Below, in pieces: positions 37,730 to 47,440 of a stretch of DNA of 64,000 bases. Source of the stretch: Candidatus Dormiibacterota bacterium (GTDB taxonomy: Bacteria > Chloroflexota > Dormibacteria > Aeolococcales > Aeolococcaceae); contig JAFARE010000001.1 of the NCBI GenBank assembly GCA_019245575.1, positions 186,001-250,000 of the forward strand. The letters are read 5' to 3'. Within the stretch, counting starts at the first letter, position 1; each line of letters begins with the position of its first letter. The notes beneath the pieces are model-generated. The model was not told the origin of the DNA and ran no database searches. It saw nothing but the letters and a program-made list of their open reading frames with translations. Position numbers and translations under genes: made by a program.

Positions 37730-40047
37730 TGGCCCGCGAGCGGCGCCCGCGGCGCAACAGCCACAACGGGAAGGGCAGCCTGCCACCCCCGTGGCTCTCC
37801 GGCTGGTTCGACCCTGAGCTCAAGGAGCTCTTCGAGAAGGAGCCCGAGCTCTACGAGACCGCCCATCTGCTCCGCGCCTCGCGGCCGGAGGCGCAGCCGG
37901 ACGACCAGTACCGCCGCCGCCTCCGTGCGTCCCTGATGGCTGAGGCCGAGGGGGCGGTCGGCCGCCAGGGGCCCCTGCGCCGCTGGTTCATGCCCCGGCC
38001 GCGCCATCTCGCCTGGGGCGGGGCTGCCGCCGGCGTGGCCCTGGTGGCCGCCACTGCGCTCGCCCTCTTCTCGACGCACATGCAGGACCATCAGACCGTC
38101 ACGGCGTTCTCGGACGTGGCGGCGCTTCACTCGGTCAGCCCCGAGCAGGCCGTGACCGTGGCCTTCAACCAGCCGATGGACCACGCCGCCGTGGTCGCCG
38201 GGCTACGCATCCAGCCGGCCACCGAGATCACCACGGCGTGGCAGGGGAACAGCCTCGTGATCACGCCGGTGCACCACTTCGCCGGCAACACGCCGTACAC
38301 GGTCAGCATCGCCCAGGCGGCCCTGCGCACCTCCATCGGCACTGTGGCCGCCGCGCCGCTCGTGATCACGTTCGGAACCGCCGCGACCCCGCCCCCCGTG
38401 GGCCAGACCAGCAGCACGCCGGAGCTCCAGCCGGCGCAGCTGGGCCAGGCTGCGAGCGGCAGCGGCGTCGCGTTCGCGCCGGACGGGTCGGTGGTCGCCG
38501 AGGCCGGCATCGTCGGCACCGCCGGCGCCACCGCTCCCCCCTCAGGCACGGCGGCGCCCACGTCGACCCCCACCGCGGCGCAGTCGCCCGCGGCCACCGC
38601 CACCGGCTCGGGCGTGCCGGCCGGACCCGCCCTGGTCTCCTTCGCAGGCCCCGGCGCCCAGCCGGTCGTGCTGGGCAAGGCCGCCGAGGCGGTCGGCTTC
38701 TCGCCGGACGGGAGCCGACTGGCCGTGGCCGAGGCCGCCGGCGAGGGCGCCAGCCAGGTGATCGTCGCGGCGGCAGACGGCAGCAATGCCTCCGTCGTGG
38801 CCACCAGCGGCAGCCCGGTCGTGGGCGTCGCGTGGCCCGGCGCGGGGCGCCTCGTCTATGCGACTTCTGACGCGATACATACGATCGACCTGCCCGGAAC
38901 AAGCGCCACCGTCACGCTGCCGTCCAGCGCCGGGCCGGTGACCGCGCTCTCGCCCGACGGCCGCCACGCATACCTGGCCCCCGCCGCCGGCACCGGCGGG
39001 ATCCTGCTCGACATCGCTGACGGCTCCACCCGGACCCTCACCGGGTCGGTGAGCCAGGTGGCCTTCAGCGGCGACGGCGCCACGGTCGCGTGGGTCGACC
39101 AGTCGGGCGGGCAGCCACGCCTGCTCACCTCGCCGGTTGACCGTGATGCCCCAGCGCCCGTCTCAACGCTCGACCCCGGATCGCAGCTCACCCTGGCCGC
39201 GGTGAGCCACGACGGTGGCGAGGTCGCCTATTCGGTGAGCGGCCCCTCCCAGAGCGAGCAGCTCGTGGTGGCGCAGCTGCCCAGCGGCGCCGCGCTTGCG
39301 CTCGGGCCGGCGACACACGTCGCAGCCTTCGCGCCGCAGGGCGGCTCGATCGCGTACGTCGCCGCCGGCGCCTCTGGCTCCGTGGTCGAGCTCGCGCCCA
39401 TCCCCGGGTATGTGCGGCCGCCCGCCGCGATGGTCCCCGCCCCCGCGATCGACGCGCTCAACGCCTTCGTCGCCGCCCAGGTGAGCGGCAACGCCGGACG
39501 GCTGCACGACCTCGCCGGCAGCGGCTTCGACCCCGTGGCGCTCACGCCGAAGGGCCTGTCCCGCGCCTACACCATCGACGCGTCCTCCTCGTCGCCCGGG
39601 AAGGTGTCGGCCGACGTCGACCTCGTGGTCGACCCGACGTCGCATCACCAGGTGACGCGCGTCGCCGCCGAGACCCTCACGCTGACGCGCAGCGCAACGG
39701 GCGATGGATACCTCGTCACCGCGCTGGACGTCGCGGCGCTGCACGACCAGCCGGCAGGGCCGCACGTCGTGCGCGTCGCCGGCGGGCCGAGCGCATCGCA
39801 CTACGTGGTCCAGGTCACCTTCGACAGCGACCTTGCCGCGGCCAGCGTGCCCGGCGCCATCACGGTGTCCGACGACAGCGGAACGGTGCTGCACGGGACG
39901 ACCGTGTACGACGCCAACACGCGCGTCGCCACGGTGACGCTGGACTCGATGCCCGCCGGGCCGGTCACGGTGAAGGTCGACACGTCGCTGATGGACGTGA
40001 GCCGGCAGGCCCTCGCCGCAACCGTGACCGCCGTCACCGGCGGCTGA
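37729..40047 (+). CDS. Putative membrane-anchored anti-sigma protein with Ig-like and beta-propeller-like extracellular part
   Basis: The 772-residue protein starts with about 90 cytoplasmic residues (ELKELFEKEPELYETAHLLRA region, then PDDQYRRRLRASLMAEA) resembling anti-sigma domains. One membrane helix follows (95-115). Outside, residues about 125-225 look like a Big_5-type Ig-like domain (VTVAFNQPMDHAAVV); then an Ala/Thr/Pro linker, a stretch of repeated strands with SPDGSRLAVAE, SPDGRHAYLA and SGDGATVAWVD (WD40/PD40-like propeller blades, about 300-560), and a second Ig-like region at the C-terminus. Coupled to the sigma gene by a TGATG overlap. No zinc HxxxCxxC motif is visible. The signal sensed is unknown. 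Confidence 0.72.
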   Translation: MARERRPRRNSHNGKGSLPPPWLSGWFDPELKELFEKEPELYETAHLLRASRPEAQPDDQYRRRLRASLMAEAEGAVGRQGPLRRWFMPRPRHLAWGGAAAGVALVAATALALFSTHMQDHQTVTAFSDVAALHSVSPEQAVTVAFNQPMDHAAVVAGLRIQPATEITTAWQGNSLVITPVHHFAGNTPYTVSIAQAALRTSIGTVAAAPLVITFGTAATPPPVGQTSSTPELQPAQLGQAASGSGVAFAPDGSVVAEAGIVGTAGATAPPSGTAAPTSTPTAAQSPAATATGSGVPAGPALVSFAGPGAQPVVLGKAAEAVGFSPDGSRLAVAEAAGEGASQVIVAAADGSNASVVATSGSPVVGVAWPGAGRLVYATSDAIHTIDLPGTSATVTLPSSAGPVTALSPDGRHAYLAPAAGTGGILLDIADGSTRTLTGSVSQVAFSGDGATVAWVDQSGGQPRLLTSPVDRDAPAPVSTLDPGSQLTLAAVSHDGGEVAYSVSGPSQSEQLVVAQLPSGAALALGPATHVAAFAPQGGSIAYVAAGASGSVVELAPIPGYVRPPAAMVPAPAIDALNAFVAAQVSGNAGRLHDLAGSGFDPVALTPKGLSRAYTIDASSSSPGKVSADVDLVVDPTSHHQVTRVAAETLTLTRSATGDGYLVTALDVAALHDQPAGPHVVRVAGGPSASHYVVQVTFDSDLAAASVPGAITVSDDSGTVLHGTTVYDANTRVATVTLDSMPAGPVTVKVDTSLMDVSRQALAATVTAVTGG

Positions 40048-40692
40048 TCAGACCCGGACGAAGAGCGCGCTGACGGGGATGCGCAGCGTCCCGTCGGCGG
40101 CCTCATACCGCCGCGCCGCGTGGTGGCACGCGGATCGCACGTGCTCGGCCATGTCGTGCGGCAGCGCCGCCAGCTCCGCGGCGAGCGGCCCCTGCGTCAC
40201 CAGCGCCGTCCAACAGCTCGCGATTCCGTCGAAGCGCACGACGTCCTGGACCCGTGTCGCGACGCCTTCGGGTGGCGCAGCCAGCACCGAGTCCAGGTAG
40301 GCCGACGCGGCGCCGCATTCCGCCAATGCCGAGCTCAGTGACGCTTCGCAGGGCGGTGGAGCGCTGGGATCCCAGCATGCGATGAGCGCGGCTCCGCCGG
40401 GGCCGAGCGCCGCACGCATCCATGCGGCTGCACCTGGGTGGAATCCGTGCGTGAACAGACTGCCCGCGCGGTCGCACAGGTCGCGCGGCGCAGGCGCATC
40501 CAGGTCGTCAGCCTCCACGCCGATGACGCGCCCGCCGGGCGCGACCCTCGAGCTGCACGCGCGCGTGAGCTCTCCGCCGTCGCAGAGCACGTCGCACACC
40601 ACGTGCCCGGGGCTGATCGCCAGCGCCAGCGCAAGCTGCTCAGCCAGCGGGCGCAGCACCGCCGCTGCGTAGAGCTGCCCGTAGCGCAGCAC
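40048..40692 (-). CDS. SAM-dependent methyltransferase-like protein
   Basis: The 214-residue protein has the start of a class I methyltransferase fold: VVCDVLCDGGELTRAC (about 31-46; a poor match to the glycine-rich motif I), then GGRVIGVEADDLDAP (motif II acidic residue) and LGPGGAALIACWDPS (about motif IV-VI). SAM binding is therefore likely but not certain, and the substrate is unknown. The gene lies 4 bases after the biotin carboxylase gene, so it is the last gene of that transcript, and abuts the convergent anti-sigma gene with no gap. Cys-rich for this genome. Confidence 0.6.
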   Translation of the reverse strand: MLRYGQLYAAAVLRPLAEQLALALAISPGHVVCDVLCDGGELTRACSSRVAPGGRVIGVEADDLDAPAPRDLCDRAGSLFTHGFHPGAAAWMRAALGPGGAALIACWDPSAPPPCEASLSSALAECGAASAYLDSVLAAPPEGVATRVQDVVRFDGIASCWTALVTQGPLAAELAALPHDMAEHVRSACHHAARRYEAADGTLRIPVSALFVRV

Positions 40693-40696
40693 GCGC

Positions 40697-42154
40697 TTAC
40701 GAGGTGACGGCGACGGCTGCGGCGATCGCTGCGGCGCGCGCCGGGTCGCGCACGAGCCGTTGCAGCGCCTGCTGCCGCTCGGCCCACGCGTCCGCCTCGC
40801 CGACCAGCTCGGGGTGCTCCTCGATGAAGTGCGTCGTGTACTCGCCGGCGCGGAACCGCTCGTTGGACAGCACCGCCAGGTGATACGGGATGTTGGTGCG
40901 AATGCCGGTGATCACGTACTCGAACAGCGCGCGCCGCATGCGGTCGATCGCCATCTCGCGCGAGGGTCCGTGCACGATGAGCTTCGCGATCATGGGGTCG
41001 TAGTTGGGCGACACCAATCCCGGACCGGCGAGCGAGCTGTCGACGCGGACACCCGGCCCCGCGGGCTCGTGATAGCCGGTGACCTGTCCCGGTGAGGGCA
41101 GGAATCCCTTGGCGTAGTTCTCCGCATTGACGCGGCACTCGATCGCGTGGCCGCGCGGCTGCAGACCGTCCTGCGTGAACGACAGCGTCGCGCCGGCGGC
41201 TACGCGCAGCTGCTCGACGACGAGGTCCACGCCGTACACCAATTCGGTGATCGGATGCTCAACCTGCAGGCGCGTGTTCATCTCCAGGAAGAAGAATTCG
41301 CCGCGGCTGTAGATGAACTCCACGGTTCCCGCATTGACGTACCCGACTGCGCGCGCCGCGGTGACCGCGGCCTCGCCCATGCGTGCGCGCTGCTCAGGGT
41401 CGATGACGGGCGACGGCGACTCCTCGATGATCTTCTGGTGCCTGCGCTGCACCGAGCACTCGCGTTCGCCCAGGTGCACGACGTTGCCGTGCCCGTCGGC
41501 GATCACCTGGATCTCGATGTGGCGCGGCTCTTCCACGTACCGCTCCAGGAACACGGTGTCGTCACCAAAGGCGCGCGCCGCGGTGCTGCGCGCCGTCTCG
41601 ACTCCCTCGCGCAGCTCGCGCTCGTCGCGCGCCACACGCATGCCGATGCCGCCACCGCCGGCGCTCGCCTTGATGAGCACGGGGTAGCCGACCTCCGCGG
41701 CCGCCGTCACCGCATCCTCGACACTGCTGAGCGCATCGCTGCCGGGCACCACGGGCACGCCCGAGCTGACCATGCGCGCCCGCGCCGGCACCTTGCCGCC
41801 CATCACCGCCATCGCGTCGGCGGGCGGACCGACAAACGCGATCCCCACGTCAGCGCACGCGCGGGCGAACGCCTGGTTCTCGCTGAGGAACCCGTAGCCG
41901 GGATGCACCGCCTGCGCGCCGGTGCTGCGGGCCGCGTCGATGATCCGGTCGATGACGAGATACGACTGCGCCGACGGGGCCGGGCCGATCTCCACCGCCT
42001 CGTCGGCCAGCGTGACGAACGCCGCGTTGCGGTCCGCCTCGCTGTGCACCGCCACCGTGCTGACGCCGAGGTCGCGGCACGCGCGGATCACGCGCACAGC
42101 GATCTCGCCGCGGTTGGCCACCAGCACCTTGTCGAACATGCGCGGCGCGCTCAC
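40697..42154 (-). CDS. Biotin carboxylase (AccC/PycA-type)
   Basis: The 485-residue ATP-grasp enzyme carboxylates biotin on a carrier protein. All expected motifs are present: KVLVANRGEIAVRVIRAC, VHPGYGFLSENQAFA, the glycine loop KASAGGGGIGMRV, ERECSVQRRHQKIIEESPSP and MNTRLQVEHPITELV. The ATG overlaps the stop of the carboxyltransferase-like gene by 4 bases (ATGA), which makes that biotinylated protein the likely substrate carrier. In acetyl-, propionyl-CoA or pyruvate carboxylases this subunit is interchangeable, so the name depends on the partner, which here is atypical. Confidence 0.93.
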   Translation of the reverse strand: MSAPRMFDKVLVANRGEIAVRVIRACRDLGVSTVAVHSEADRNAAFVTLADEAVEIGPAPSAQSYLVIDRIIDAARSTGAQAVHPGYGFLSENQAFARACADVGIAFVGPPADAMAVMGGKVPARARMVSSGVPVVPGSDALSSVEDAVTAAAEVGYPVLIKASAGGGGIGMRVARDERELREGVETARSTAARAFGDDTVFLERYVEEPRHIEIQVIADGHGNVVHLGERECSVQRRHQKIIEESPSPVIDPEQRARMGEAAVTAARAVGYVNAGTVEFIYSRGEFFFLEMNTRLQVEHPITELVYGVDLVVEQLRVAAGATLSFTQDGLQPRGHAIECRVNAENYAKGFLPSPGQVTGYHEPAGPGVRVDSSLAGPGLVSPNYDPMIAKLIVHGPSREMAIDRMRRALFEYVITGIRTNIPYHLAVLSNERFRAGEYTTHFIEEHPELVGEADAWAERQQALQRLVRDPARAAAIAAAVAVTS

Positions 42155-43941
42155 TCGACGTGCACCAGCGGGTCGCGCGGGCTCACCACGTCGCCTTCCT
42201 TCACGTACACGTGCGTGACGGTGCCGCTGCGCGTGGCCGTGATGTCGTTCTGCATCTTCATCGCTTCGAGCACCGCCACGACGTCGCCGAGGTTGACGGC
42301 GTCCCCCTGCTTCACGTTGAGCTTGAGCAGCAGACCCTGCATCGGCGCGACCACGGTCCCCTCGCGCACGGGCGGCGGTCCCTGCGCCGCGGTGTGAGCG
42401 GGTTCCGGCGCGCCGCCGCCGCCAAACGCGCCGATGACGCGCACCGCGTAGGACTGCCCGTCGACCTCGACGGTGAGCTCGCGCGCGCTCTGCGCCGGGG
42501 CCGCCTCGGCTGCGTCATGAGACTCGACGGCGACCGGTTCGTGCTCGGTCGCGGCCTCCTCGCTCGGTTCGGGCGCCGGTTCGTCGCCGAGTCGCTCCGT
42601 TGCCGCCTCGCCGCGGCGCAGCGCAAGGTACTCGGCAGGGAACAGCGCGAACGTCGCCGCGGCCGTGTCGTCGACGTCGGCGACGCCCTCGCGCTTCAGG
42701 GCTCGCCGCGCCGATGGCATCGCCGGTTCGAGCAGGTCCGCGGGACGGAGCGTGATCGGCTCCTCCCGGCCGTTGACGAGGCGGCGGATCTCCGCGTCGA
42801 CCGGGTGCGGCGGCGAACCGTACAGGCCGAGGAAGTAATCCTTCACCTCCTGGCTGATGGAGGCGTAGCGGTCGCCTTCGACGACGTTGTACACAGCCTG
42901 CGTGGCGATGATCTCGGTGAGCGGTGTCACCAGCGGCGGCGAGCCCAGCTCGCGACGCACGCGCGCGACCTCCTCCTCCACATCGCCGAGCTTTCCCAGC
43001 GCATCGCGGTCGCGCAGCTCCGCGAGCGCGTGTCCCATGGCCGACGGTGGCAGCAATCCGCGCAGCGCTGATGTGTCGAGGCGCATCGCCAGCGCATCCA
43101 TCACGTCGTTGTAGTGCGTGAGGTTCTGCTCCAGCGTCAACGCCGCGTCTGCGATGGGATCGAGCGCCAGCCCAGGGTCCACGTCGCTGCCGGCGAAGCC
43201 CGCGATCACCGCCTCGGCTGCGGGCATCGAGGCGCCACCCGCGAGAGGGGAGAGCGCGACATCGATGCGCGACGCGCCGGCGCCGGCGGCGACGTACGAC
43301 GCGAGCGTGGCCTGTCCCGTCTGCGCGGCGATCGACACGGCGACGGGGACGCCCGTCGCGCTGCGCAGCGCAGCCACCGTCTCGCCGGCGCGCGCAGCCA
43401 CGAGCGTTCCCAGCGGGTCGTGCAGGCACAGCGAGGGATACCCCGCGTCGACCAGCCGGCGTCCCAGCGCGACGACGCGGTCCACGTCGTGCTCCGGCGA
43501 GTGGCTGTAAACGATCACTCCCTCGGCCTGCTTTCCCGCCTTGTGGATCGCGGCGGCGCAGCGCGTGAGGTTGCGCACGTCGTTGAGCGGGTCGTAGCAG
43601 CGGAAGATGTCGACACCGCCGGCCGCTGCCGCCGCGATGAACGCATCCACCACATCGTCGGCGACATGGCGGTGGCCCACCAGCGCCTGGCCCCCGATCA
43701 TCGCGAGCAGCGGTGTGATCGGCGCCGCCGCGCGAATGGCGCGCAGGCGCTCCCACGGATCCTCGCCGAGAAAACGCAGCGACGCCTCGAACGTCGAGCC
43801 TCCGAAGACGTCCAGCGCAGCGAAGCCGCATGCGTCGAGCCGCTCGGCGACGGGGACGGCGTGGCGCTGGCGCAGCCGGCTGACCAGGAGCGCCTGCTGC
43901 CCGTGGCGGAGCGATGTCTCCACCAATTCGAGCCGGGGCAT
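42151..43941 (-). CDS. PycB/OadA-like biotinylated carboxyltransferase-fold protein with metal site lost
   Basis: The 596-residue protein aligns through residues 1-450 with pyruvate carboxylase subunit B / oxaloacetate decarboxylase alpha ([26 protein letters not shown]), and ends with a biotinyl domain carrying EAMKMQN (Lys about 562). The catalytic residues are replaced: the metal Asp and RD of DTTLRDxxQ read ETSLRHGQQ (8-16); the carbamylated Lys of IKDMAG is His174 ([10 protein letters not shown]); and HTHDTSG reads SIAAQTG (203-209), removing both metal-binding His. The fold and carrier function may remain. The ATG at 43939-43941 has TAGAAT 7 bases before it, so the gene can be transcribed separately from purE. 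Confidence 0.82.
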   Translation of the reverse strand: MPRLELVETSLRHGQQALLVSRLRQRHAVPVAERLDACGFAALDVFGGSTFEASLRFLGEDPWERLRAIRAAAPITPLLAMIGGQALVGHRHVADDVVDAFIAAAAAGGVDIFRCYDPLNDVRNLTRCAAAIHKAGKQAEGVIVYSHSPEHDVDRVVALGRRLVDAGYPSLCLHDPLGTLVAARAGETVAALRSATGVPVAVSIAAQTGQATLASYVAAGAGASRIDVALSPLAGGASMPAAEAVIAGFAGSDVDPGLALDPIADAALTLEQNLTHYNDVMDALAMRLDTSALRGLLPPSAMGHALAELRDRDALGKLGDVEEEVARVRRELGSPPLVTPLTEIIATQAVYNVVEGDRYASISQEVKDYFLGLYGSPPHPVDAEIRRLVNGREEPITLRPADLLEPAMPSARRALKREGVADVDDTAAATFALFPAEYLALRRGEAATERLGDEPAPEPSEEAATEHEPVAVESHDAAEAAPAQSARELTVEVDGQSYAVRVIGAFGGGGAPEPAHTAAQGPPPVREGTVVAPMQGLLLKLNVKQGDAVNLGDVVAVLEAMKMQNDITATRSGTVTHVYVKEGDVVSPRDPLVHVE

Positions 43942-43948
43942 CCGGCGC

Positions 43949-43954
43949 ATTCTA
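43949..43954 (-). promoter_or_regulatory. -10 box (TAGAAT) of the carboxyltransferase-like gene
   Basis: TAGAAT on the minus strand, 7 bases before the chosen ATG. It decides the start: a GTG 18 bases upstream (43959) overlaps the hexamer and would give six extra Arg/Met-rich residues not found in the family. Confidence 0.5.
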
Positions 43955-43998
43955 GCCACCGGTGTCGATCGCCCCCGCGCGGTGGAGTGCGCTGCTGC

Positions 43999-44493
43999 TC
44001 AGGCGCTGAAGCCGGCCGGGAGCTCCACGCTCTCGCGCATGCGCGCCCGCTGCGCGAGAATCGCGCGCTCCACCTCCGGGTCGGCGACGGCGAGGATCTC
44101 CGCCGCCAGGTGGCCCGCGTTGCGCGCGCCCATCTCACCGACGGCGACGGTGGCAACGGGGATCCCCGGCGGCATCTGCGCGATGCTCAAGAGGGAGTCG
44201 AAGCCCGCCAGCGGCGTGGCCGCGAGCGGGACCCCGATGACCGGAAGCGGCGTGATCGACGCGAGGACCCCGGGCAAGTGCGCCGCCGCGCCGGCACCCG
44301 CGACCAGCACGCGCAGTCCTCGAGCCTTCGCCGCGAGCCCGTAGGCGCGCACAACGTCGCCGGCGCGGTGCGCTGACATCACGCCGATCTCCCAGCCGAC
44401 GCCGTAGCCGTCGAGCACCTCGCCGCAGAGGCGCATGACGGGAAGATCAGACTTGCTCCCCACCACGATGCCGACGCGCAGTTCAGCGCTCAT
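43999..44493 (-). CDS. purE: N5-CAIR mutase / AIR carboxylase PurE
   Basis: The 164-residue protein has the family motifs [35 protein letters not shown] and [17 protein letters not shown]. The last motif resembles class I PurE, which rearranges N5-CAIR made by PurK. No PurK is in the window; a class II function (direct CO2 use) or a purK elsewhere must be considered. It follows purD by 3 bases and is the last classic purine gene of this block. The usual second Gly of AGGAAHLPG is replaced, an oddity of uncertain effect. Confidence 0.92.
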   Translation of the reverse strand: MSAELRVGIVVGSKSDLPVMRLCGEVLDGYGVGWEIGVMSAHRAGDVVRAYGLAAKARGLRVLVAGAGAAAHLPGVLASITPLPVIGVPLAATPLAGFDSLLSIAQMPPGIPVATVAVGEMGARNAGHLAAEILAVADPEVERAILAQRARMRESVELPAGFSA

Positions 44494-44496
44494 GTG

Positions 44497-45777
44497 TCAG
44501 CGTCCGATCGCGAGGGCCGTCGCACCGACGGCGCCGATGTCTGCCCGGTACCACATCCCGTCGAAGCGCACGCGTGAGATGTTCGCGTATGCGCACTCCC
44601 GCGCGCTCGCCAGGTCGTCGGCGACGGCCGTGAGGCAGAGCACTCGCCCGCCGGATGTGACCAGCCCGCCCCCGTGCTCACGCGTCCCCGCGTGGAAGCA
44701 GAGAACGTCGTCAGCCACATCCTCCAGTCCCGCGATCACCTCACCGGTGCGCGCGCTCGCCGGATAGCCGGCGCTCGCGGCGACGACACCGACGGCGCAG
44801 CCCGTGCGCGACACCGCGGTTCCCGGCTGCACGCCGCCACGCGCGCACGCTTCGAAGAGCGGCAGTGCCGGCTCGCCGAGCAGGGGAAGCACCACCTGCG
44901 CCTCGGGGTCGCCGAAGCGGGCGTTGAACTCGAGCACCTGTGGCCCGGAGTCGGTGAGCATGATGCCCGCGTACAGGCAACCGGCGAACGGCGTTCCCCG
45001 CTCGCGGAGTGCGTCGACGCAGGGCTGCAGCACGCGGCGCACGATCAGGTCGACGGGCGCGGCGGGCATCGGCGCCACCGCGCCCATGCCGCCCGTGTTG
45101 GGCCCGGTGTCACCGTCGTGCGCGCGCTTGTGGTCGCGCGATGTCGGCAGCACGCGCACGTTGCGGCCGTCGGTGACGCAGAGCACGCTCACCTCGTCGC
45201 CCGCGAGCAGCTCCTCGACGACCACACGGTCCCCGGCCGCGCCGAACCGCGCCTCCTGCAGGCACGCGTCGACGGCTCCGCGAGCGGCCTCGACCGACTC
45301 ACACACCACAACACCCTTGCCCAGGGCCAGCCCATCCGCCTTCACCACGCAGCGGCCGTTGTGCTCGTCGATGAACGCGTCGACGCGGCCCCGGTCGCTT
45401 GCGCTGCCCGAGGCCCAGCGCGCCGTGGGGATGCCCGCGTCGTCCATCAGCGCCTTGGCGAACGACTTGGACGACTCGATGTGCGCCGCAGCAGCGGTGG
45501 GGCCGAACACCGCGATCCCGGAATCGAAGCACGCATCTGCCACACCCGCGGCGGCAGCCGCATCCGGGCCGATGACGACGAGGTCCGCCGCACGCTCGCG
45601 CGCGAGGCGCGCCACGGCGGCCGCGTCGGTGGCGTCGAGGCTCACGTTCTCCGCGATGCGCGCGGTACCACCGTTGCCCGGCGCGACGATGAGCTCGACG
45701 TCGTCGCGGCCGCGCGCGCACGCCCACCCGAGCGCGTGCTCGCGACCGCCGCCGCCGACGATGAGAACGCGCGTCAT
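44497..45777 (-). CDS. purD: Phosphoribosylamine-glycine ligase PurD
   Basis: PurD joins glycine to phosphoribosylamine using ATP, the second purine step. The 426-residue ATP-grasp protein has RVLIVGGGGREHALGWA, IESSKSFAKALMDDAGIPTA, VVKADGLALGKGVVV and GFxARFGDPE-like EFNARFGDPEAQ. I chose the ATG at 45775-45777; the frame is open 26 codons further upstream but those residues are not PurD-like. An 82-base gap separates it from guaA, without a clear hairpin. Confidence 0.95.
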   Translation of the reverse strand: MTRVLIVGGGGREHALGWACARGRDDVELIVAPGNGGTARIAENVSLDATDAAAVARLARERAADLVVIGPDAAAAAGVADACFDSGIAVFGPTAAAAHIESSKSFAKALMDDAGIPTARWASGSASDRGRVDAFIDEHNGRCVVKADGLALGKGVVVCESVEAARGAVDACLQEARFGAAGDRVVVEELLAGDEVSVLCVTDGRNVRVLPTSRDHKRAHDGDTGPNTGGMGAVAPMPAAPVDLIVRRVLQPCVDALRERGTPFAGCLYAGIMLTDSGPQVLEFNARFGDPEAQVVLPLLGEPALPLFEACARGGVQPGTAVSRTGCAVGVVAASAGYPASARTGEVIAGLEDVADDVLCFHAGTREHGGGLVTSGGRVLCLTAVADDLASARECAYANISRVRFDGMWYRADIGAVGATALAIGR

Positions 45778-45859
45778 GCGTGCGTAGGGCGGTGCGGCAC
45801 CAGCGGACACCGACCGCGTGCCCCGACGGCCGGTCCCCCCACGTCTCTCGACCACGAGT

Positions 45860-47440
45860 TCACTCCCATTCGATCGTCGACGGGGGTTTGCTCGAGATGT
45901 CGTACACGACGCGGTTCACGCCGGCGACCTCGTTGACGATGCGCCGGCTGATGACGCCGAGCACGTCGTAGGGCACCTTTGCCCAGTCGGCCGTCATGCC
46001 GTCCTCGCTCTCCACGATGCGGACCGCGACGACGTTGGCGTAGGTGCGGAAGTCTCCCATCACGCCCACCGACGACACCGGCGTGAGGATCGCGAACGAC
46101 TGCCACACCTTGCGGTACAGGCCGCTGCGCTTGACCTCGTCGATGACCACCCAGTCGGCGGCGCGCAGCGTCTCCAGCCGCTCCGCCGTGACCTCGCCAA
46201 TGACACGGATCGCCAGGCCGGGGCCGGGAAACGGCTGCCGCCACACCATGTCTTCGGGAAGGCCCAGCGCGGATCCGACCGCGCGCACCTCGTCCTTGAA
46301 GAGATAGCGCAGCGGCTCCACCAGCGTGAAGCGCAGGTCCTCGGGCAGCCCGCCGACGTTGTGATGGGTCTTGATCGTCTGCGCGCTGCCCGTGTCGTGT
46401 GACGTCGACTCGATCACGTCGGGGTACACCGTCCCCTGCGCCAGGAAGCCGATGTCTCCCAGCGAACGCGCCTGTTCCTCGAACACGCGGATGAAGGTGC
46501 GGCCGATGCGCCGCCGCTTCTCCTCGGGGTCGACGACCCCGCGCAGCGCCTCGAGGAACTGGTTGGTCGCGTCGACGTGCACCAGGTTGATGTGGCGCTG
46601 CCGCGACATGACGTCCACCACGCGGTCGCCCTCGCCGCGGCGCAACAACCCGTTGTCGACGAAGACGCAGGTGAGCTGGTCGCCGACCGCGCGGTGCACC
46701 AGCGTCGCCGCCACCGCGGAGTCGACCCCGCCGCTCAGTGCGCAGAGGACCCGTCCGTCGCCGACGCGCATGCGGATGTCGGCCACGGCCATCTCGATGA
46801 ACGACGCGGGCACCCACGTGCCCGCGCAACCGCACACGTTCATCAGGAAGTTGCGCAGCACATCCTTGCCGAGCGGCGTGTGCGCGACCTCGACGTGGAA
46901 CTGGATGCCGAAGCGTCCGCTGGGGCCGGCGAACGCCGCGCACGGCGAGTTGAGCGAGTGGGCGATGGGCCGGAACCCGTCGGGCAGGCGCGTGATGATG
47001 TCGCCGTGCGACATCCACACGGACAGCTCGCGCGGCAGGCGCTCGAACAGCCCGGCGTCATCGTCGACGTTGACCGATGCGTGCCCGTACTCGCGGCGCG
47101 TCGCGGGCTGCACCTCGCCGCCGAGGTCGCGCGCCAGCAGCTGCATGCCATAGCAGATGCCGAGGATGGGAATGCCGAGCTCGTAGACCGCGGGGTCCGG
47201 GCGCGGCGCGCCCGCGTCGTACACCGACGCCGGACCGCCGCTGAAGATGAGCCCGCGAGGCGCGCGGCGCCGCACCTCGTCAGCGCTGATGCCGCCCGGC
47301 ACCAGCTCGCAGTAGACCTTCGCCTCGCGCACGCGGCGCGCGATCAGCTGGCTGTACTGCGAACCGAAATCAAGGACGAGAACCGAATCCTGCGCAACCT
47401 GGTTGTCGCGCGCTGGTGCATCTCGCACCAGCGTCGTCAT
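45860..47440 (-). CDS. guaA: GMP synthase (glutamine-hydrolysing)
   Basis: GuaA aminates XMP to GMP. The 526-residue protein has the class I glutaminase domain ([18 protein letters not shown], with the nucleophile in [12 protein letters not shown]), the PP-loop ATPase domain ([19 protein letters not shown]) and the C-terminal dimerisation domain ending PSTIEWE. The ATG at 47438-47440 overlaps the guaB3 stop by 4 bases. The longer frame upstream is a guaB3 shadow. No oddities seen. Confidence 0.97.
   Translation of the reverse strand: MTTLVRDAPARDNQVAQDSVLVLDFGSQYSQLIARRVREAKVYCELVPGGISADEVRRRAPRGLIFSGGPASVYDAGAPRPDPAVYELGIPILGICYGMQLLARDLGGEVQPATRREYGHASVNVDDDAGLFERLPRELSVWMSHGDIITRLPDGFRPIAHSLNSPCAAFAGPSGRFGIQFHVEVAHTPLGKDVLRNFLMNVCGCAGTWVPASFIEMAVADIRMRVGDGRVLCALSGGVDSAVAATLVHRAVGDQLTCVFVDNGLLRRGEGDRVVDVMSRQRHINLVHVDATNQFLEALRGVVDPEEKRRRIGRTFIRVFEEQARSLGDIGFLAQGTVYPDVIESTSHDTGSAQTIKTHHNVGGLPEDLRFTLVEPLRYLFKDEVRAVGSALGLPEDMVWRQPFPGPGLAIRVIGEVTAERLETLRAADWVVIDEVKRSGLYRKVWQSFAILTPVSSVGVMGDFRTYANVVAVRIVESEDGMTADWAKVPYDVLGVISRRIVNEVAGVNRVVYDISSKPPSTIEWE

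Noticed and set aside
42151..43941. The carboxyltransferase-like gene as a decaying pseudogene
   Set aside because: The frame is intact, fold motifs and the biotin site are conserved, and it is coupled to a complete biotin carboxylase. Only active-site positions are changed.
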